Positions 38,947 to 49,271 are shown, counted from the stretch's first letter. The stretch: 53,354 bases of DNA from Pseudomonas sputi (GCF_021603585.1 NZ_BQHI01000031.1:1-53354), one strand, 5' to 3'. Notes: generated by a model from the sequence alone, not told the origin. Numbers and translations are program-made.

Positions 38947-41397
38947 TTACTCCAGTGCCTTCCAGATATCCGTGGCGTACTCGCGGATGGTCCGGTCGGA
39001 TGAGAACCAGCCCATGCGCGAAGTATTCAGCACCGCCGAGCGCCACCAGTTATTGGCGTCGTGCCAGAGCGCATCGACGCGCATCTGCGCCTCCCAGTAC
39101 GAGTCGAAATCGGCACAGACGAAGAACCGGTCGTAATCCACCAGCGAATCGATCAGCCCGGTGTAGCGCGACGTGTCGTCCGGCGAGAACACCCCGCTGC
39201 GGATCGCCTGCAACACATCGTTGAGGCGATGGGACGCGGCAATATCCGGCACCGCGCTGAACTCGTGGTTCTGCTTGCGCGCTTCGACCTGTTGAGCGCT
39301 CAGGCCAAAGATGAACATGTGCTCGGCGCCGATGCTCTCGCACATTTCCACGTTGGCGCCGTCGAGGGTGCCGATGGTCAGCGCGCCGTTCAGGCCGAAC
39401 TTCATGTTGCTGGTGCCCGAGGCCTCGAAACCGGCGGTGGAGATCTGCTCCGACAGGTCCGCCGCCGGAATGATGCTTTCCGCCAGGCTGACGTTGTAAT
39501 TGGGCAGGAACACCACTTTGAGCAGGCCGCGCACGGTCGGGTCGTTGTTCACCACCCGGGCGATGTCGTTGGTCAGCTTGATGATCAGCTTGGCCTGGTG
39601 ATAACTCGCCGCCGCTTTGCCGGCGAAGATTTTCACGCGCGGCACCCAGTCGATTTCCGGCTCGGCACGGATCGCCTGATACAACGCGACGGTGTGCATC
39701 AGGTTGAGCAACTGGCGTTTGTATTCGTGGATCCGTTTGACCTGCACGTCGAACATCGCCGCCGGGTTGACCGCGATCCCCAGCCGCTCATGGATCAGGT
39801 AAGCGAGGGCTTTTTTGCTGTGCAACCGCTGCTCGGCAAAGGCTTTGCGAAAGGCGGGCTTTTCAGCGAACGGTTCGAGATCGAGCAGGCGCTCTTCAGG
39901 GTTGTCGAGCACGTCTGGACCGAGAGAGTCGATCAGCATCGACGTCAGCTCCGGGTTGGCCTGATACAGCCAGCGGCGGAAGGTGATGCCGTTGGTCTTG
40001 TTGTTGATCCGCTCCGGATACAGCTTATGCAGTTCGGCGAACACGGTTTTGCGCATCAGTTGCGTGTGCAACCCGGAGACGCCGTTGACACTGTGGGAAC
40101 CGAGGAACGCGAGGTTGCCCATGCGCACCCGGCGGCCGTTGTCTTCCTCGATCAGCGACACCGCGCGCAGTACGTCGAAATCGTGAATGCCCTTGGCCCG
40201 CAGCGAATCGATGTGCTGGGCGTTGATCAGGTAAATGATCTGCATGTGCCGCGGCAGCATGCGCTCCATCAGCCCCACCGGCCAGGTCTCCAGCGCTTCA
40301 GGCAACAGCGTGTGGTTGGTGTACGACAGCGTATCGACGGTGACTTGCCACGCCGCGTCCCAGGCCACGTCGTAGACATCGACCAATTGGCGCATCAGTT
40401 CGGCGACGGCGATCGAGGGGTGGGTGTCGTTGAGCTGGATCGCCGCGTGATCGCCGAGGGTCAGCACCGAGGTGTGCATGTTGCGATGACGGCGCAGCAG
40501 ATCCTGGAGCGAGGCGGCGACGAAGAAGTATTCCTGGCGCAGGCGCAATTCCTGCCCGGCTTCGGTGCTGTCCGCCGGGTAGAGGACGCGGGAGATACTT
40601 TCGGCCCGGGCCACTTCGGCGACCGCGCCCAGGTGGTCACCGGCGTTGAAGCGCTCCAGGTGCAGATCTTCCATGGCCCGCGCCCGCCACAGGCGCAAGG
40701 TGTTGACGCTCGCCCCGCGCCAGCCGACCACCGGGGTGTCATAGGCAATCGCCCGGACGGTTTCCGCCGGTTGCCAGACCTGTTTCGATTTGCCTTCGCT
40801 GTCGATCACCGTCTCGACGCTGCCGCCAAAGCCGATCGGATAGGCCACCTCCGGCCGCTCGAACTCCCAGGGATTGCCGAAATCCAGCCAGTGCTCGGTC
40901 TGTTCCTGCTGCCAGCCGTCGACGATGGCCTGACGGAACAGCCCGTGCTCATAACGAATGCCGTAGCCATGGCCGGCGATACCGAGGGTCGACATGCTTT
41001 CCATGAAGCACGCCGCCAATCGCCCGAGGCCACCGTTGCCCAGCGCCGCATCCGGCTCCAGGATGCGGATGCGCTCCAGATCGACGCCCAGTTCGGTCAG
41101 CGCCTCACGGGCAACGTCCAGCAGACCGAGGTTGCTCAGGCTGTCGTACAGCAAACGACCGATGAGAAATTCCAGCGAGAGGTAATACACCCGCTTCTGG
41201 CCTTTGCGGTAGATCTGCCGGGTGTGGTCCATCCAGTGTTCGACCATGTGATCACGCGCCGCCAGGGCGATGGCTTCGAACCAGTCATGGTCGAAGGCGT
41301 GATCCGGGTCTTTGCCCACCGCGTAGGTGAGTTTGGTCAGGACGGCGTCGCGGAATGCGGCCACCTCTGCTTCGCGAACTAGTGGTTCTTGAGTCAT
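38947..41397 (-). CDS. glgP: Glycogen/alpha-glucan phosphorylase
   Basis: This 816-residue PLP enzyme releases glucose-1-phosphate from alpha-1,4-glucans. The N-terminal DPDHAFDHDWFEAIALAARDHM is typical of the family. The catalytic motif LEPDAALGNGGLGRLAACFMES is near residue 114, and KIFAGKAAASYHQAK near 580. The PLP lysine motif EASGTSNMKFGLNGALTIGTLDGANVE lies near 655. It has the normal length. It stands alone here, without glgA, glgB, glgC or glgX. Divergently upstream lies the ykgJ-like gene. Confidence 0.96.
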   Translation of the reverse strand: MTQEPLVREAEVAAFRDAVLTKLTYAVGKDPDHAFDHDWFEAIALAARDHMVEHWMDHTRQIYRKGQKRVYYLSLEFLIGRLLYDSLSNLGLLDVAREALTELGVDLERIRILEPDAALGNGGLGRLAACFMESMSTLGIAGHGYGIRYEHGLFRQAIVDGWQQEQTEHWLDFGNPWEFERPEVAYPIGFGGSVETVIDSEGKSKQVWQPAETVRAIAYDTPVVGWRGASVNTLRLWRARAMEDLHLERFNAGDHLGAVAEVARAESISRVLYPADSTEAGQELRLRQEYFFVAASLQDLLRRHRNMHTSVLTLGDHAAIQLNDTHPSIAVAELMRQLVDVYDVAWDAAWQVTVDTLSYTNHTLLPEALETWPVGLMERMLPRHMQIIYLINAQHIDSLRAKGIHDFDVLRAVSLIEEDNGRRVRMGNLAFLGSHSVNGVSGLHTQLMRKTVFAELHKLYPERINNKTNGITFRRWLYQANPELTSMLIDSLGPDVLDNPEERLLDLEPFAEKPAFRKAFAEQRLHSKKALAYLIHERLGIAVNPAAMFDVQVKRIHEYKRQLLNLMHTVALYQAIRAEPEIDWVPRVKIFAGKAAASYHQAKLIIKLTNDIARVVNNDPTVRGLLKVVFLPNYNVSLAESIIPAADLSEQISTAGFEASGTSNMKFGLNGALTIGTLDGANVEMCESIGAEHMFIFGLSAQQVEARKQNHEFSAVPDIAASHRLNDVLQAIRSGVFSPDDTSRYTGLIDSLVDYDRFFVCADFDSYWEAQMRVDALWHDANNWWRSAVLNTSRMGWFSSDRTIREYATDIWKALE

Positions 41398-41615
41398 CGA
41401 TAGGACCTCGAGCGAGCGGGGAGTTGTCAGAGCCTAGACGGTCTGACCGACGGTAAGGGCTCTGGTTCGGCAGTTTTTACCGAGAGTGTGAGATCGACCG
41501 GCAATACTCTGGCGAATGCCTCAATGAATGCAGGGGCCGTGCCGAATTGTCGCCCCCTGCAACCGCACGAAGAAAAAATCTGGCGAAAGGTTGTTCAAAA
41601 ATCCACCACTCCCGG

Positions 41616-41621
41616 TATGAT
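41616..41621 (+). promoter_or_regulatory. Possible -10 element for the cysteine-cluster gene
   Basis: TATGAT lies about 35 bases before the ATG. TTCAAA at 41594-41599 lies 16 bases upstream and is a weak -35. Weak evidence only. Confidence 0.3.
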
Positions 41622-41655
41622 CGCGCGCCCTGACGCACACGCCTGGTAAACACCC

Positions 41656-42093
41656 ATGATGAAGCCCAACCTGATCGCCGCAGCCGAGATCGACCGTCTC
41701 GATACCTGGGCCAAATATTCGGCCCCGATGTGCGGCTCGTGCGTTTCCAGCTGCTGCACGCTGCCAGTCGAGGTCAAGATCAAGGATCTGGTGCGTATTG
41801 GTGTGGTCGACGAGTTCGAACTGGGCGACCCGCCGAAGAACATCGCCAAGCGCCTGCAAAAGGAAGGTCTGGTCGAGCGCTTCAACCAGAAGTCGGGGAT
41901 CTTCACCCTGCAGCGCATGAGCAACAACGATTGCTACTACCTGGATCGCAAGAGCCGCCTGTGCACCATTTATGACAAGCGCCCGGACACCTGCCGCAAC
42001 CACCCGAAGATCGGCCCGCGCCCTGGCTATTGCGCGTACAAGCCGAAGGAAGTGGAGCGGGTGCAGAACTCCCGTTCGATCGAGCGCTTCTGA
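41656..42093 (+). CDS. YkgJ-family cysteine cluster protein
   Basis: This 145-residue protein has the CxxCxxxC-type N-terminal cluster MCGSCVSSCC followed by CYYLDRKSRLCTIYDKRPDTCRNHP and CAYKP. The spacing of eight cysteines is that of the YkgJ zinc/iron-binding family (UPF0153). The role is unknown; a metal or Fe-S site is inferred. ATG at 41656 (the second ATG three bases later also fits). It faces away from glgP and ends before a REP and a terminator shared with typA. Confidence 0.88.
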   Translation: MMKPNLIAAAEIDRLDTWAKYSAPMCGSCVSSCCTLPVEVKIKDLVRIGVVDEFELGDPPKNIAKRLQKEGLVERFNQKSGIFTLQRMSNNDCYYLDRKSRLCTIYDKRPDTCRNHPKIGPRPGYCAYKPKEVERVQNSRSIERF

Positions 42094-42104
42094 TCCCGAC
42101 GCCT

Positions 42105-42134
42105 GATCGTTCCCACGCAGAGCGTGGGAACGAG
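42105..42134. repeat. REP-type palindrome
   Basis: GATCGTTCCCACGCAGAGCGTGGGAACGAG is a short-loop REP. It lies between the cysteine-cluster gene and the bidirectional terminator. Confidence 0.85.
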
Positions 42135-42155
42135 ACTGTCGAAAGCCAGACAAAC

Positions 42156-42193
42156 AAAAACGCCCCCGGTCTCTCGACCGGGGGCGTTTTTTT
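42156..42193. terminator. Bidirectional terminator of ykgJ-like gene and typA
   Basis: AAAAACGCCCCCGGTC and GACCGGGGGCGTTTTTTT form an 11-bp GC-rich stem with A and T tracts on both flanks, between two convergent genes. Confidence 0.95.
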
Positions 42194-42209
42194 CAAGCCT
42201 GGCTAAATC

Positions 42210-44030
42210 TTATGCCTTGGCTTTCTTGGCAGCGCGGGTACGCTCGCTTTCGTCCAGGATCTTCTTGCGAAGACGGATGGACTTAGGAGTGACTTCGCAC
42301 AGCTCGTCTTCCTGGATGTATTCCAGAGCCTGTTCCAGGGTGAAGCGAACAGGTGGGACCAGAGCGATGGTTTCGTCTTTACCCGAAGCACGCATGTTGT
42401 CGAGCTTCTTGCCTTTGGTCGGGTTTACACCCAGGTCGTTGTCACGGGAGTTCTGACCAACGATCTGACCGTTGTAGATCTCCTGGCCGTGTTCTACGAA
42501 CAGCTTGCCACGAGCCTGCAGGGTTTCCAGGGAGTAGGTCAGCGCCTTGCCGGTTTCAACCGAAACCAGAACGCCGTTCTGACGGCCGGACATGTGGCCC
42601 GACTTCACTGGAGCGTAACGGTCGAAGATCGAGGTCAGGATGCCAGCACCGTTGGTCAGGGTCAGGAACTGGTTACGGAAACCGATCAGACCGCGAGCAG
42701 GGATGTTGTATTCCAGACGAACACGGCCCTTGCCATCCGGCACCATGTTGCTCAGGTCGCCTTTACGCAGACCCATCTCTTCCATGACCTTGCCCTGGGA
42801 TTCTTCAGGGATGTCGATGGTTACGTTTTCGAACGGTTCCTGCTTCACGCCGTCAACTTCACGGATGATCACTTCAGGACGGCCCAGGGCCAGCTCGAAG
42901 CCTTCGCGACGCATGGTTTCGATCAGTACCGAGAGGTGCAGCTCACCACGGCCGGATACCTTGAACTTGTCAGCCGAGTCGCCTTCTTCAACGCGCAGTG
43001 CAACGTTGTACAGCAGCTCTTTGTCCAGACGATCCTTGATGTTACGGGAGGTCACGAACTTGCCTTCTTTACCGCAGAATGGCGAGTCGTTTACCTGGAA
43101 GGTCATGGAAACGGTTGGCTCGTCAACGGTCAGCGGCTTCATCGCCTCGACGTTGTTGATGTCGCACAGGGTGTCGGAGATGAACAGCTCGTCGAAACCG
43201 CTGATGCAGACGATGTCGCCGGCTGCTGCTTCTTCAACGTCAATGCGGTGCAGACCGTGGTGACCCATCAGCTTCAGGATACGACCGTTGCGGCGCTTGC
43301 CGTCGGCGCTGATAGCGACAACCGGGGTGTTCGGCTTGACCCGACCACGAGCGATACGGCCAACACCGATAACACCCAGGAAGCTGTTGTAGTCCAGAGC
43401 GGAGATCTGCATCTGGAACGGGCCGTCACGGTCAACAGCCGGAGGCGGAACGTGGTCGACTACCGCCTGGTACAGCGCGGTCATGTCTTCGCCCATGGCG
43501 GTGTGGTCCAGACCGGCGATGCCGTTCAGGGCCGAAGCGTAAACAACCTGGAAGTCCAGTTGTTCTTCGGTGGCGCCCAGGTTGTCGAACAGATCGAAGA
43601 TCTGGTCCAGAACCCAGTCAGGACGCGCGCCCGGACGGTCAACCTTGTTGATGACCACGATTGGACGCAGGCCGGCTTCGAAAGCCTTCTTGGTCACGAA
43701 ACGGGTTTGCGGCATAGGGCCGTCCTGGGCGTCGACCAGCAGCAGCACGGAGTCAACCATGGACATAACGCGCTCAACTTCGCCGCCGAAGTCGGCGTGG
43801 CCCGGGGTGTCCACGATGTTGATGTGGTAGCCGTTCCAGTTGATGGCGGTGTTTTTCGCCAGAATGGTAATGCCGCGCTCTTTTTCCTGGTCGTTGGAGT
43901 CCATCACGCGCTCGTCGTTGAGCTCGTTGCGCTCCAGGGTGCCGGATTGACGCAGGAGTTTGTCTACCAGGGTGGTCTTACCATGGTCAACGTGGGCAAT
44001 GATGGCGATGTTGCGTAGATTTTCGATCAC
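42210..44030 (-). CDS. typA: Ribosome-associated translational GTPase TypA/BipA
   Basis: This 606-residue GTPase binds ribosomes in response to stress. The G1 motif [16 protein letters not shown]3 [14 protein letters not shown] and G4 [11 protein letters not shown] are at the N-terminus. The EF-Tu domain II, EF-G-like domains III and V, and the TypA-specific C-terminal domain ([52 protein letters not shown]) follow. The length agrees with E. coli BipA (607). It is a single gene ended by a strong bidirectional terminator. Confidence 0.97.
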   Translation of the reverse strand: MIENLRNIAIIAHVDHGKTTLVDKLLRQSGTLERNELNDERVMDSNDQEKERGITILAKNTAINWNGYHINIVDTPGHADFGGEVERVMSMVDSVLLLVDAQDGPMPQTRFVTKKAFEAGLRPIVVINKVDRPGARPDWVLDQIFDLFDNLGATEEQLDFQVVYASALNGIAGLDHTAMGEDMTALYQAVVDHVPPPAVDRDGPFQMQISALDYNSFLGVIGVGRIARGRVKPNTPVVAISADGKRRNGRILKLMGHHGLHRIDVEEAAAGDIVCISGFDELFISDTLCDINNVEAMKPLTVDEPTVSMTFQVNDSPFCGKEGKFVTSRNIKDRLDKELLYNVALRVEEGDSADKFKVSGRGELHLSVLIETMRREGFELALGRPEVIIREVDGVKQEPFENVTIDIPEESQGKVMEEMGLRKGDLSNMVPDGKGRVRLEYNIPARGLIGFRNQFLTLTNGAGILTSIFDRYAPVKSGHMSGRQNGVLVSVETGKALTYSLETLQARGKLFVEHGQEIYNGQIVGQNSRDNDLGVNPTKGKKLDNMRASGKDETIALVPPVRFTLEQALEYIQEDELCEVTPKSIRLRKKILDESERTRAAKKAKA

Positions 44031-44169
44031 TTGTGTATCTCGATCAGAGGATTCGGTTTGCTGACAAGTCTTGGCAGCGATTGACAGTAGTGTCCGGCAT
44101 GGCCGTTACAGCTTGACGGCGGTGTCGGGGGGCCGGTGACGCAGGCCACAGGCAAACAGCCCCGGGCAC

Positions 44170-45624
44170 TTAGCTCGGTCGATAAACGCGCACATTGGCA
44201 TGCCCCTCACTGAGCAAATGGTGGGCATGCAGGCGACTCATCACGCCTTTGTCGCAATACAGCAGGTACTGGCGAGTAGGGTCCAGTTCCTTGAAACGAG
44301 CGTTCACTGCGTAGAACGGCATCGTCTGTACCTCTATGCCGGCGAGTTCCAGCGGGTCATCCTCGGCGGCATCCGGGTGACGGATGTCGATGACGATCTG
44401 ACCGGCCAGCGCTTCGCTGACTTCTTCGATCTGCAAATCCTGGCCCAATTCGTCGATCACCCGATCGATCGGCACCAGTCTGGCGTTTGCGAGCGCACGC
44501 TCGAGCACCGCCATGTCGAATTCCTGCTCTTCATGCTCGACCCGGCCACGCTTGGCGGCGGTCTTGGGGTTGACCGAGATGACGCCGCAGTATTCCGGCA
44601 TGTGCCGGGCAAAATCACCGGTACCGATCTGGTCGGCCGTGTCGATGATGTCCTGCTTGTGGGCGACGATCAGCGGCCGCAGAACCAGTTTGTCGGTGAC
44701 GCAATCGATGACCGACAGGTTCGGCAACGTCTGGCTCGACACCTGGGAAATCGCTTCACCGGTGACCAGCGCATCGATGTGCAGGCGTTCGGCAATGCTC
44801 GACGCTGCGCGCAACATCATACGCTTCAATACGACGCCCATATGACTGTCGTCGACCTTGCCGAGAATTTCGCCCAGCACTTCTTCGAACGGGACACTGA
44901 CAAATAGCACGCGTTGCGAGCTGCCGTACTTCTTCCAGATGAAATGCGCGACTTCCATCACGCCCAATTCATGGGCACGACCGCCCAGATTGAAGAAGCA
45001 GAAGTGCGTCATCAGGCCGCGACGCAGGATCTGGTACGCGGCAACCGTCGAGTCAAAGCCACCGGACATCAGGACCAGCGTCTGTTCCAGCGCACCGAGC
45101 GGGTAGCCGCCGATGCCATTGTGCTGGCTGTGGATCACGAACAACCGTTTGTCGCGAACTTCGATGCGGACTTCGATTTCCGGCTGTTTCAGATCGATAC
45201 CGGCGGCACCGCACTCACGGCGCAGCTTGCTGCCGACGTATTTTTCGACGTCCATCGAGCTGAACGCATGCTTGCCTGCACGCTTACAGCGTACCGAGAA
45301 GATCTTCCCGGCCAGTGCGTCACCGTAGTGCTGCTTGCACTTCTCGGTGATGTCGTCGAAGTCGCCCAGCGGGTACTCGTCGATCTGCAGAAAGTGCGCA
45401 ATGCCCGGCATGCACGTCAGCCGTTCGCCCATTTCTTTCAGGGCCTTGGGGTCGGTGACGCGGGTTTCCAGCTCGAGATTGTCCCACACACCGTTCACCA
45501 CCACGGCCGGGTCCAGGTCGCGGAGCACGGTGCGGATGTTCTTGGCCAGCTGGCGGATGAATTTCGTCCGGACAGGTCGGCTTTTGATGGTGATCTCGGG
45601 GAAGACTTTTACGATTAGTTTCAT
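44170..45624 (-). CDS. thiI: tRNA 4-thiouridine synthase ThiI with rhodanese domain
   Basis: This 484-residue enzyme makes 4-thiouridine at tRNA U8 and supplies sulfur for the thiamine thiazole. The N-terminal ferredoxin-like and THUMP domains (residues 1-165) precede a PP-loop motif [14 protein letters not shown] near 185. The C-terminal rhodanese domain (about 405-484) carries the active-site cysteine in [10 protein letters not shown]. The full length, with rhodanese, matches the E. coli form (482). ATG at 45624 gives [10 protein letters not shown]; the longer frame to 45687 has no better start. It is divergent from glnA. Confidence 0.96.
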   Translation of the reverse strand: MKLIVKVFPEITIKSRPVRTKFIRQLAKNIRTVLRDLDPAVVVNGVWDNLELETRVTDPKALKEMGERLTCMPGIAHFLQIDEYPLGDFDDITEKCKQHYGDALAGKIFSVRCKRAGKHAFSSMDVEKYVGSKLRRECGAAGIDLKQPEIEVRIEVRDKRLFVIHSQHNGIGGYPLGALEQTLVLMSGGFDSTVAAYQILRRGLMTHFCFFNLGGRAHELGVMEVAHFIWKKYGSSQRVLFVSVPFEEVLGEILGKVDDSHMGVVLKRMMLRAASSIAERLHIDALVTGEAISQVSSQTLPNLSVIDCVTDKLVLRPLIVAHKQDIIDTADQIGTGDFARHMPEYCGVISVNPKTAAKRGRVEHEEQEFDMAVLERALANARLVPIDRVIDELGQDLQIEEVSEALAGQIVIDIRHPDAAEDDPLELAGIEVQTMPFYAVNARFKELDPTRQYLLYCDKGVMSRLHAHHLLSEGHANVRVYRPS

Positions 45625-45720
45625 GAAAACAGCGCGCGCAGGGCCAGCCGAAAAAGGGGGGCGCGGATTATAGCGGAAATTGCTCAAGGTTTAACCAGTT
45701 AATGTGCAGAAGGTTTTGCG

Positions 45721-45737
45721 CGCACCAAAACGGGTCA
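45721..45737. promoter_or_regulatory. Candidate NtrC box upstream of glnA
   Basis: GCACC-AAAAC-GGGTC resembles the NtrC palindrome GCACC-N5-GGTGC in four of five positions of each half. It lies about 110 bases upstream of the sigma-54 promoter, the usual enhancer distance. Confidence 0.4.
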
Positions 45738-45840
45738 TTTTTCAATTTGAGCGCTACATTAAAGGGCGAGATTTTCGCCGCCAAGGCTCTTTCAACCTTT
45801 AGAAGCGTGAATTTGGGGCAAAAAACCCATGCTGGGGCAC

Positions 45841-45857
45841 TGGCATGCAATTTGCTC
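45841..45857 (+). promoter_or_regulatory. Sigma-54 promoter of glnA
   Basis: TGGCAT-GCAAT-TTGCT is a close match to the -24/-12 consensus, with GG and GC 10 bases apart. It predicts a start near 45867, about 85 bases before the glnA ATG. This fits nitrogen-regulated glnA. Confidence 0.85.
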
Positions 45858-45951
45858 CCTTGTGAGGCAGGTTGCCTTGGCAGAGTATTCGCGCCGGCAT
45901 CACCACTATTAAGGGCATCCACTACCCGCCCTAATTCACCCGGAGGACACT

Positions 45952-47358
45952 ATGTCGAAGTCGGTTCAACTCATCAAAGATCATGACGTCAAGTGGATTG
46001 ATCTGCGCTTCACGGACACAAAAGGCACTCAGCACCACGTGACCATGCCGGCTCGCGATGCGCTGGAAGACGACTTCTTCGAAGTTGGCAAGATGTTCGA
46101 CGGTTCCTCCATCGCTGGCTGGAAAGGCATCGAAGCCTCCGACATGATCCTGCTGCCGGACGACGAAACCGCCGTTCTGGACCCGTTCACCGAAGAGCCG
46201 ACCCTGATCCTGGTCTGCGACATCATCGAACCTTCGACCATGCAAGGCTACGATCGCGACCCGCGCGCCATCGCCCACCGCGCCGAAGAATACCTGAAGA
46301 CCACCGGTATCGGTGACACCGTCTTCGCCGGTCCAGAGCCGGAATTCTTCATTTTCGACGAAGTGAAGTTCAAGTCCGACATCTCCGGTTCGATGTTCAA
46401 GATCTTCTCCGAACAAGGTTCGTGGATGTCCGACCAGGACGTGGAAGGCGGCAACAAGGGCCACCGTCCAGGCGTGAAAGGCGGCTACTTCCCGGTTCCG
46501 CCGTTCGACCACGACCACGAAATCCGTACCGCCATGTGCAACGCACTGGAAGAGATGGGCCAGACCGTTGAAGTTCACCACCACGAAGTGGCAACTGCCG
46601 GTCAGAACGAAATCGGTGTCAAGTTCAACACCCTGGTGAAGAAAGCTGACGAAGTTCAGACGCTGAAATACGTTGTACACAACGTAGCCGACGCTTACGG
46701 CCGCACCGCGACCTTCATGCCGAAGCCTCTGTACGGCGACAACGGTTCGGGCATGCACGTGCACATGTCCATCGCCAAAGACGGCAAGAACACCTTCGCT
46801 GGCGAAGGCTATGCCGGCCTGTCCGAAACCGCCCTGTACTTCATCGGCGGTATCATCAAGCACGGCAAGGCCCTGAACGGCTTCACCAACCCGTCTACCA
46901 ACTCCTACAAGCGTCTGGTACCAGGTTTCGAAGCGCCGGTGATGCTGGCCTACTCGGCTCGCAACCGTTCTGCCTCGATCCGTATCCCTTACGTCAACAG
47001 CCCTAAAGGCCGTCGTATCGAAGCCCGCTTCCCGGATCCGGCCGCCAACCCGTACCTGGCTTTCGCAGCGCTGCTGATGGCCGGTCTGGACGGTATCCAG
47101 AACAAGATCCACCCAGGCGATGCTGCCGACAAAAACCTGTACGACCTGCCGCCTGAAGAGGCGAAAGAGATCCCGCAAGTTTGCGGCAGCCTGAAAGAAG
47201 CCCTGGAAGAGCTGGACAAGGGCCGCGCATTCCTGACCAAGGGTGGCGTGTTCTCCGACGACTTCATCGACGCTTACATCGCGCTGAAATCCGAAGAAGA
47301 AATCAAGGTCCGCACCTTCGTACACCCACTGGAATATGAGCTGTACTACAGCTGCTGA
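45952..47358 (+). CDS. glnA: Type I glutamine synthetase
   Basis: This 468-residue GS forms a dodecamer that makes glutamine from glutamate and ammonia. The N-terminal [13 protein letters not shown] and the signature FDGSSIAGW are present. The active-site stretch [14 protein letters not shown] contains a metal histidine, and [11 protein letters not shown] is the ATP-binding motif. The adenylylation site is Tyr 397, in [10 protein letters not shown], so activity is probably controlled by GlnE. The TSS-side sigma-54 promoter and NtrC-like box point to NtrC control. A terminator follows. Confidence 0.98.
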   Translation: MSKSVQLIKDHDVKWIDLRFTDTKGTQHHVTMPARDALEDDFFEVGKMFDGSSIAGWKGIEASDMILLPDDETAVLDPFTEEPTLILVCDIIEPSTMQGYDRDPRAIAHRAEEYLKTTGIGDTVFAGPEPEFFIFDEVKFKSDISGSMFKIFSEQGSWMSDQDVEGGNKGHRPGVKGGYFPVPPFDHDHEIRTAMCNALEEMGQTVEVHHHEVATAGQNEIGVKFNTLVKKADEVQTLKYVVHNVADAYGRTATFMPKPLYGDNGSGMHVHMSIAKDGKNTFAGEGYAGLSETALYFIGGIIKHGKALNGFTNPSTNSYKRLVPGFEAPVMLAYSARNRSASIRIPYVNSPKGRRIEARFPDPAANPYLAFAALLMAGLDGIQNKIHPGDAADKNLYDLPPEEAKEIPQVCGSLKEALEELDKGRAFLTKGGVFSDDFIDAYIALKSEEEIKVRTFVHPLEYELYYSC

Positions 47359-47387
47359 TCCGGTAGCGCCGCGCTACGCGGCGTGAC

Positions 47388-47420
47388 AAAAAGAGGCCTC
47401 CTTCGGGAGGCCTTTTTTTT
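47388..47420 (+). terminator. Rho-independent terminator of glnA
   Basis: GAGGCCTCCTTCGGGAGGCC followed by eight Ts, about 30 bases after the stop. A second hairpin GCCGCGCTACGCGGC lies just before it. Confidence 0.95.
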
Positions 47421-47539
47421 GAGGCAGATTCCGACAGCCTCAATCCCCAAATACGCGAGCAGATTGCGCATCGTCCGGCATCAATCCTCGTGACCACCCC
47501 GTAGCCTTTTCCTCTTACGACCATTCGAGGAATAACACG

Positions 47540-47962
47540 ATGAAACATTGCCTCTTCAAGACACTGCTGGCCACATTGCCAGTTCTGACCCTGCTGGGTT
47601 GCACCTCCGCCGACGAACCCGAGCAGACACAACGCAAGCTCTTGCTTGAAAGCAGCACCTCGTGGGACGGAACCCCTTACCTGCGCTATCCCGACGCCGC
47701 CCCCGAACTGTCAGTGCTCAAACTCAGAATTCCCGCCAATACCCAGCTCCAGTGGCACACCCACCCGATCCCCAACGCCGCCTACATTCTTTCCGGCGAA
47801 CTGACGATCGAAAGCCGGGACGATGGCCGCAGCCAGAGTTTCAAGCAGGGAGAGGCCGTTGCCGAAATGGTCAACCGCGACCATCGCGGCGTCACTGGTG
47901 ATGAACCCGTAGAACTGGTTGTGTTCTATGCTGGCGGCGAGGGTATTCCATTGTCGGAGTGA
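47540..47962 (+). CDS. Cupin-domain lipoprotein
   Basis: This 140-residue protein has a lipoprotein signal (LATLPVLTLLGC, cleavage before Cys 21). The mature part is a single cupin barrel: LKLRIPANTQLQWHTHPIPNAAYILSGELTIE holds the first motif with two histidines, and VELVVFYAG closes the barrel. A metal ligand set (HTH and Glu) is likely. It is anchored in the envelope; the ligand is unknown. It has its own gene unit between glnA and the DUF4124 pair. Confidence 0.82.
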   Translation: MKHCLFKTLLATLPVLTLLGCTSADEPEQTQRKLLLESSTSWDGTPYLRYPDAAPELSVLKLRIPANTQLQWHTHPIPNAAYILSGELTIESRDDGRSQSFKQGEAVAEMVNRDHRGVTGDEPVELVVFYAGGEGIPLSE

Positions 47963-47987
47963 TATCCGCTGCTCACAGGACGTCCGA

Positions 47988-48497
47988 ATGCGGCCATTGC
48001 TGTTCATTCTGTTGCTGACTTGCGCGTGCACCGCATCAGCGCAGATCTACAAGTACACCGATGCCAGCGGCAACACGGCGTACAGCGATCACGCGCCGGA
48101 CGGGGCGCAGGCACAGCCGGTGGAGTTGCCGCCGCTCAACAGCGTCCAGCCCCAGGCACCGAGCGCGCCCTCTTCAGTCACCCCCAGCCGTGCGCCAGCG
48201 CGCAATGCCTATGACGTGCTGGCGCTGACCGGCCTGCCCACCGAAGAGGCCCTGCGTGCCAACAACGGCACCTTCACCGTCAGCGTGCTGATCAAGCCGC
48301 GCCTGCAACCTCCGCACCAATTGCGCCTGCTGCTGGACGACGCGCCTTATGGCCAGGCGAGCAATGTACCGATCCTGCAACTGGTCAATATTGATCGCGG
48401 CGAGCATCGGCTGGCAGTGCAGGTGATCGATGGCGGGGCGATCATTCAGCAGAGCCCGGCGGTGGTGTTCACCGTGCAACGGGTGCACAAGCCATGA
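47988..48497 (+). CDS. DUF4124 domain secreted protein
   Basis: This 169-residue protein starts with a signal peptide (MRPLLFILLLTCACTASA) directly followed by the DUF4124 motif QIYKYTDASGNTAYSDHAPDG. A Pro/Ala-rich linker leads to a second beta-rich domain (VSVLIKPRLQPPHQLRLLLDDAPYG). ATG at 47988 follows AGGA. The stop overlaps the next gene by four bases, and the next product has the same domain order, so they look like tandem paralogues. DUF4124 function is unknown. Confidence 0.82.
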   Translation: MRPLLFILLLTCACTASAQIYKYTDASGNTAYSDHAPDGAQAQPVELPPLNSVQPQAPSAPSSVTPSRAPARNAYDVLALTGLPTEEALRANNGTFTVSVLIKPRLQPPHQLRLLLDDAPYGQASNVPILQLVNIDRGEHRLAVQVIDGGAIIQQSPAVVFTVQRVHKP

Positions 48498-49114
48498 CGC
48501 GAGGATTGATTGCCTTGTGCCTGTGGCTGAGCGCGTTTGGCGCATCGGCCGAGGTGTTCACTTACATCGACGCACAGGGCAATCGGGTCTATACCGATCA
48601 GCCACGCGGGAATGCGAAGCGTGTGCCGCTGACCCCCAGCAATCGCATGGCCTCGAACCCGGCCGGTGCCGCACCCGTCACACCGTCGAAGCAACCAGCA
48701 GAGCCGCCGCTCCGCTACGACATGCTACGTGTGCTGATCCCCGAGCCGGACGCAACCATTCGCAGCAGCGCCGGCGAGCTGATCGTCAGCGTCACCAGCG
48801 AGCCAGGCCTGCAAAAAGGTCATCGGTATCGCCTGCTGCTGGACGGCCAGGCCGTCGGCGAACCCGGTCTGAGCCCGGTGTTCCCGCTGAGCAACATTGA
48901 TCGTGGCAGCCACAACCTGTCGGTGGAAATCCTTGATGCCCACGGCCGAACCGTGGAAAAAACCGCGAACCAGCCGTTCCACATGCAGCGCATCTCCCTG
49001 GCGCAGAAACGCCAGGTCAAACCCTGCATCACCGCCGACTACGGCGTGCGCCCGGAATGCCCGCTGAAAGACAAACCCGCCGAACCGAAAAATCCTTTCC
49101 TGCGTTTCTTCTGA
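48494..49114 (+). CDS. DUF4124 domain secreted protein (paralogue)
   Basis: This 206-residue protein has the same plan as its upstream neighbour: signal peptide (LIALCLWLSAFGASA), DUF4124 motif EVFTYIDAQGNRVYTDQP, linker, then a beta-rich domain with LIPEPDATIRSSAGELIVSV and LDGQAVGEPGLSPVFPLSNIDRGSHNLSVEI. The shared string NIDRGxH(R/N)L in both genes supports a duplication. An extra Cys-containing tail (CITADYGVRPECP) is unique to this copy. It is coupled to the preceding gene (ATGA) and lies upstream of ntrB. Confidence 0.82.
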   Translation: MTRGLIALCLWLSAFGASAEVFTYIDAQGNRVYTDQPRGNAKRVPLTPSNRMASNPAGAAPVTPSKQPAEPPLRYDMLRVLIPEPDATIRSSAGELIVSVTSEPGLQKGHRYRLLLDGQAVGEPGLSPVFPLSNIDRGSHNLSVEILDAHGRTVEKTANQPFHMQRISLAQKRQVKPCITADYGVRPECPLKDKPAEPKNPFLRFF

Positions 49115-49128
49115 CGCCGCTCAGTTTT

Positions 49129-49147
49129 GCGCACTATATTGGTGCAC
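49129..49147. promoter_or_regulatory. NtrC-binding palindrome upstream of ntrB
   Basis: GCACTATATTGGTGC at 49131-49145 matches GCACY-N5-RGTGC, the NtrC box, nearly perfectly. A second half-type site, GGTGCACC, overlaps its right side. It is about 140 bases upstream of the sigma-54 promoter of ntrB. Confidence 0.7.
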
Positions 49148-49271
49148 CGCCCTGCACCGTACTCACATTTCAACCCATTTTGGTTCGAAAGTACCCGCCA
49201 GAGCGGTTTGATTGCCACGCAAACGAGCGTCAAACGCCCGTTTCAGGGGTTGAACGCTTCTTTTCGGAGCC

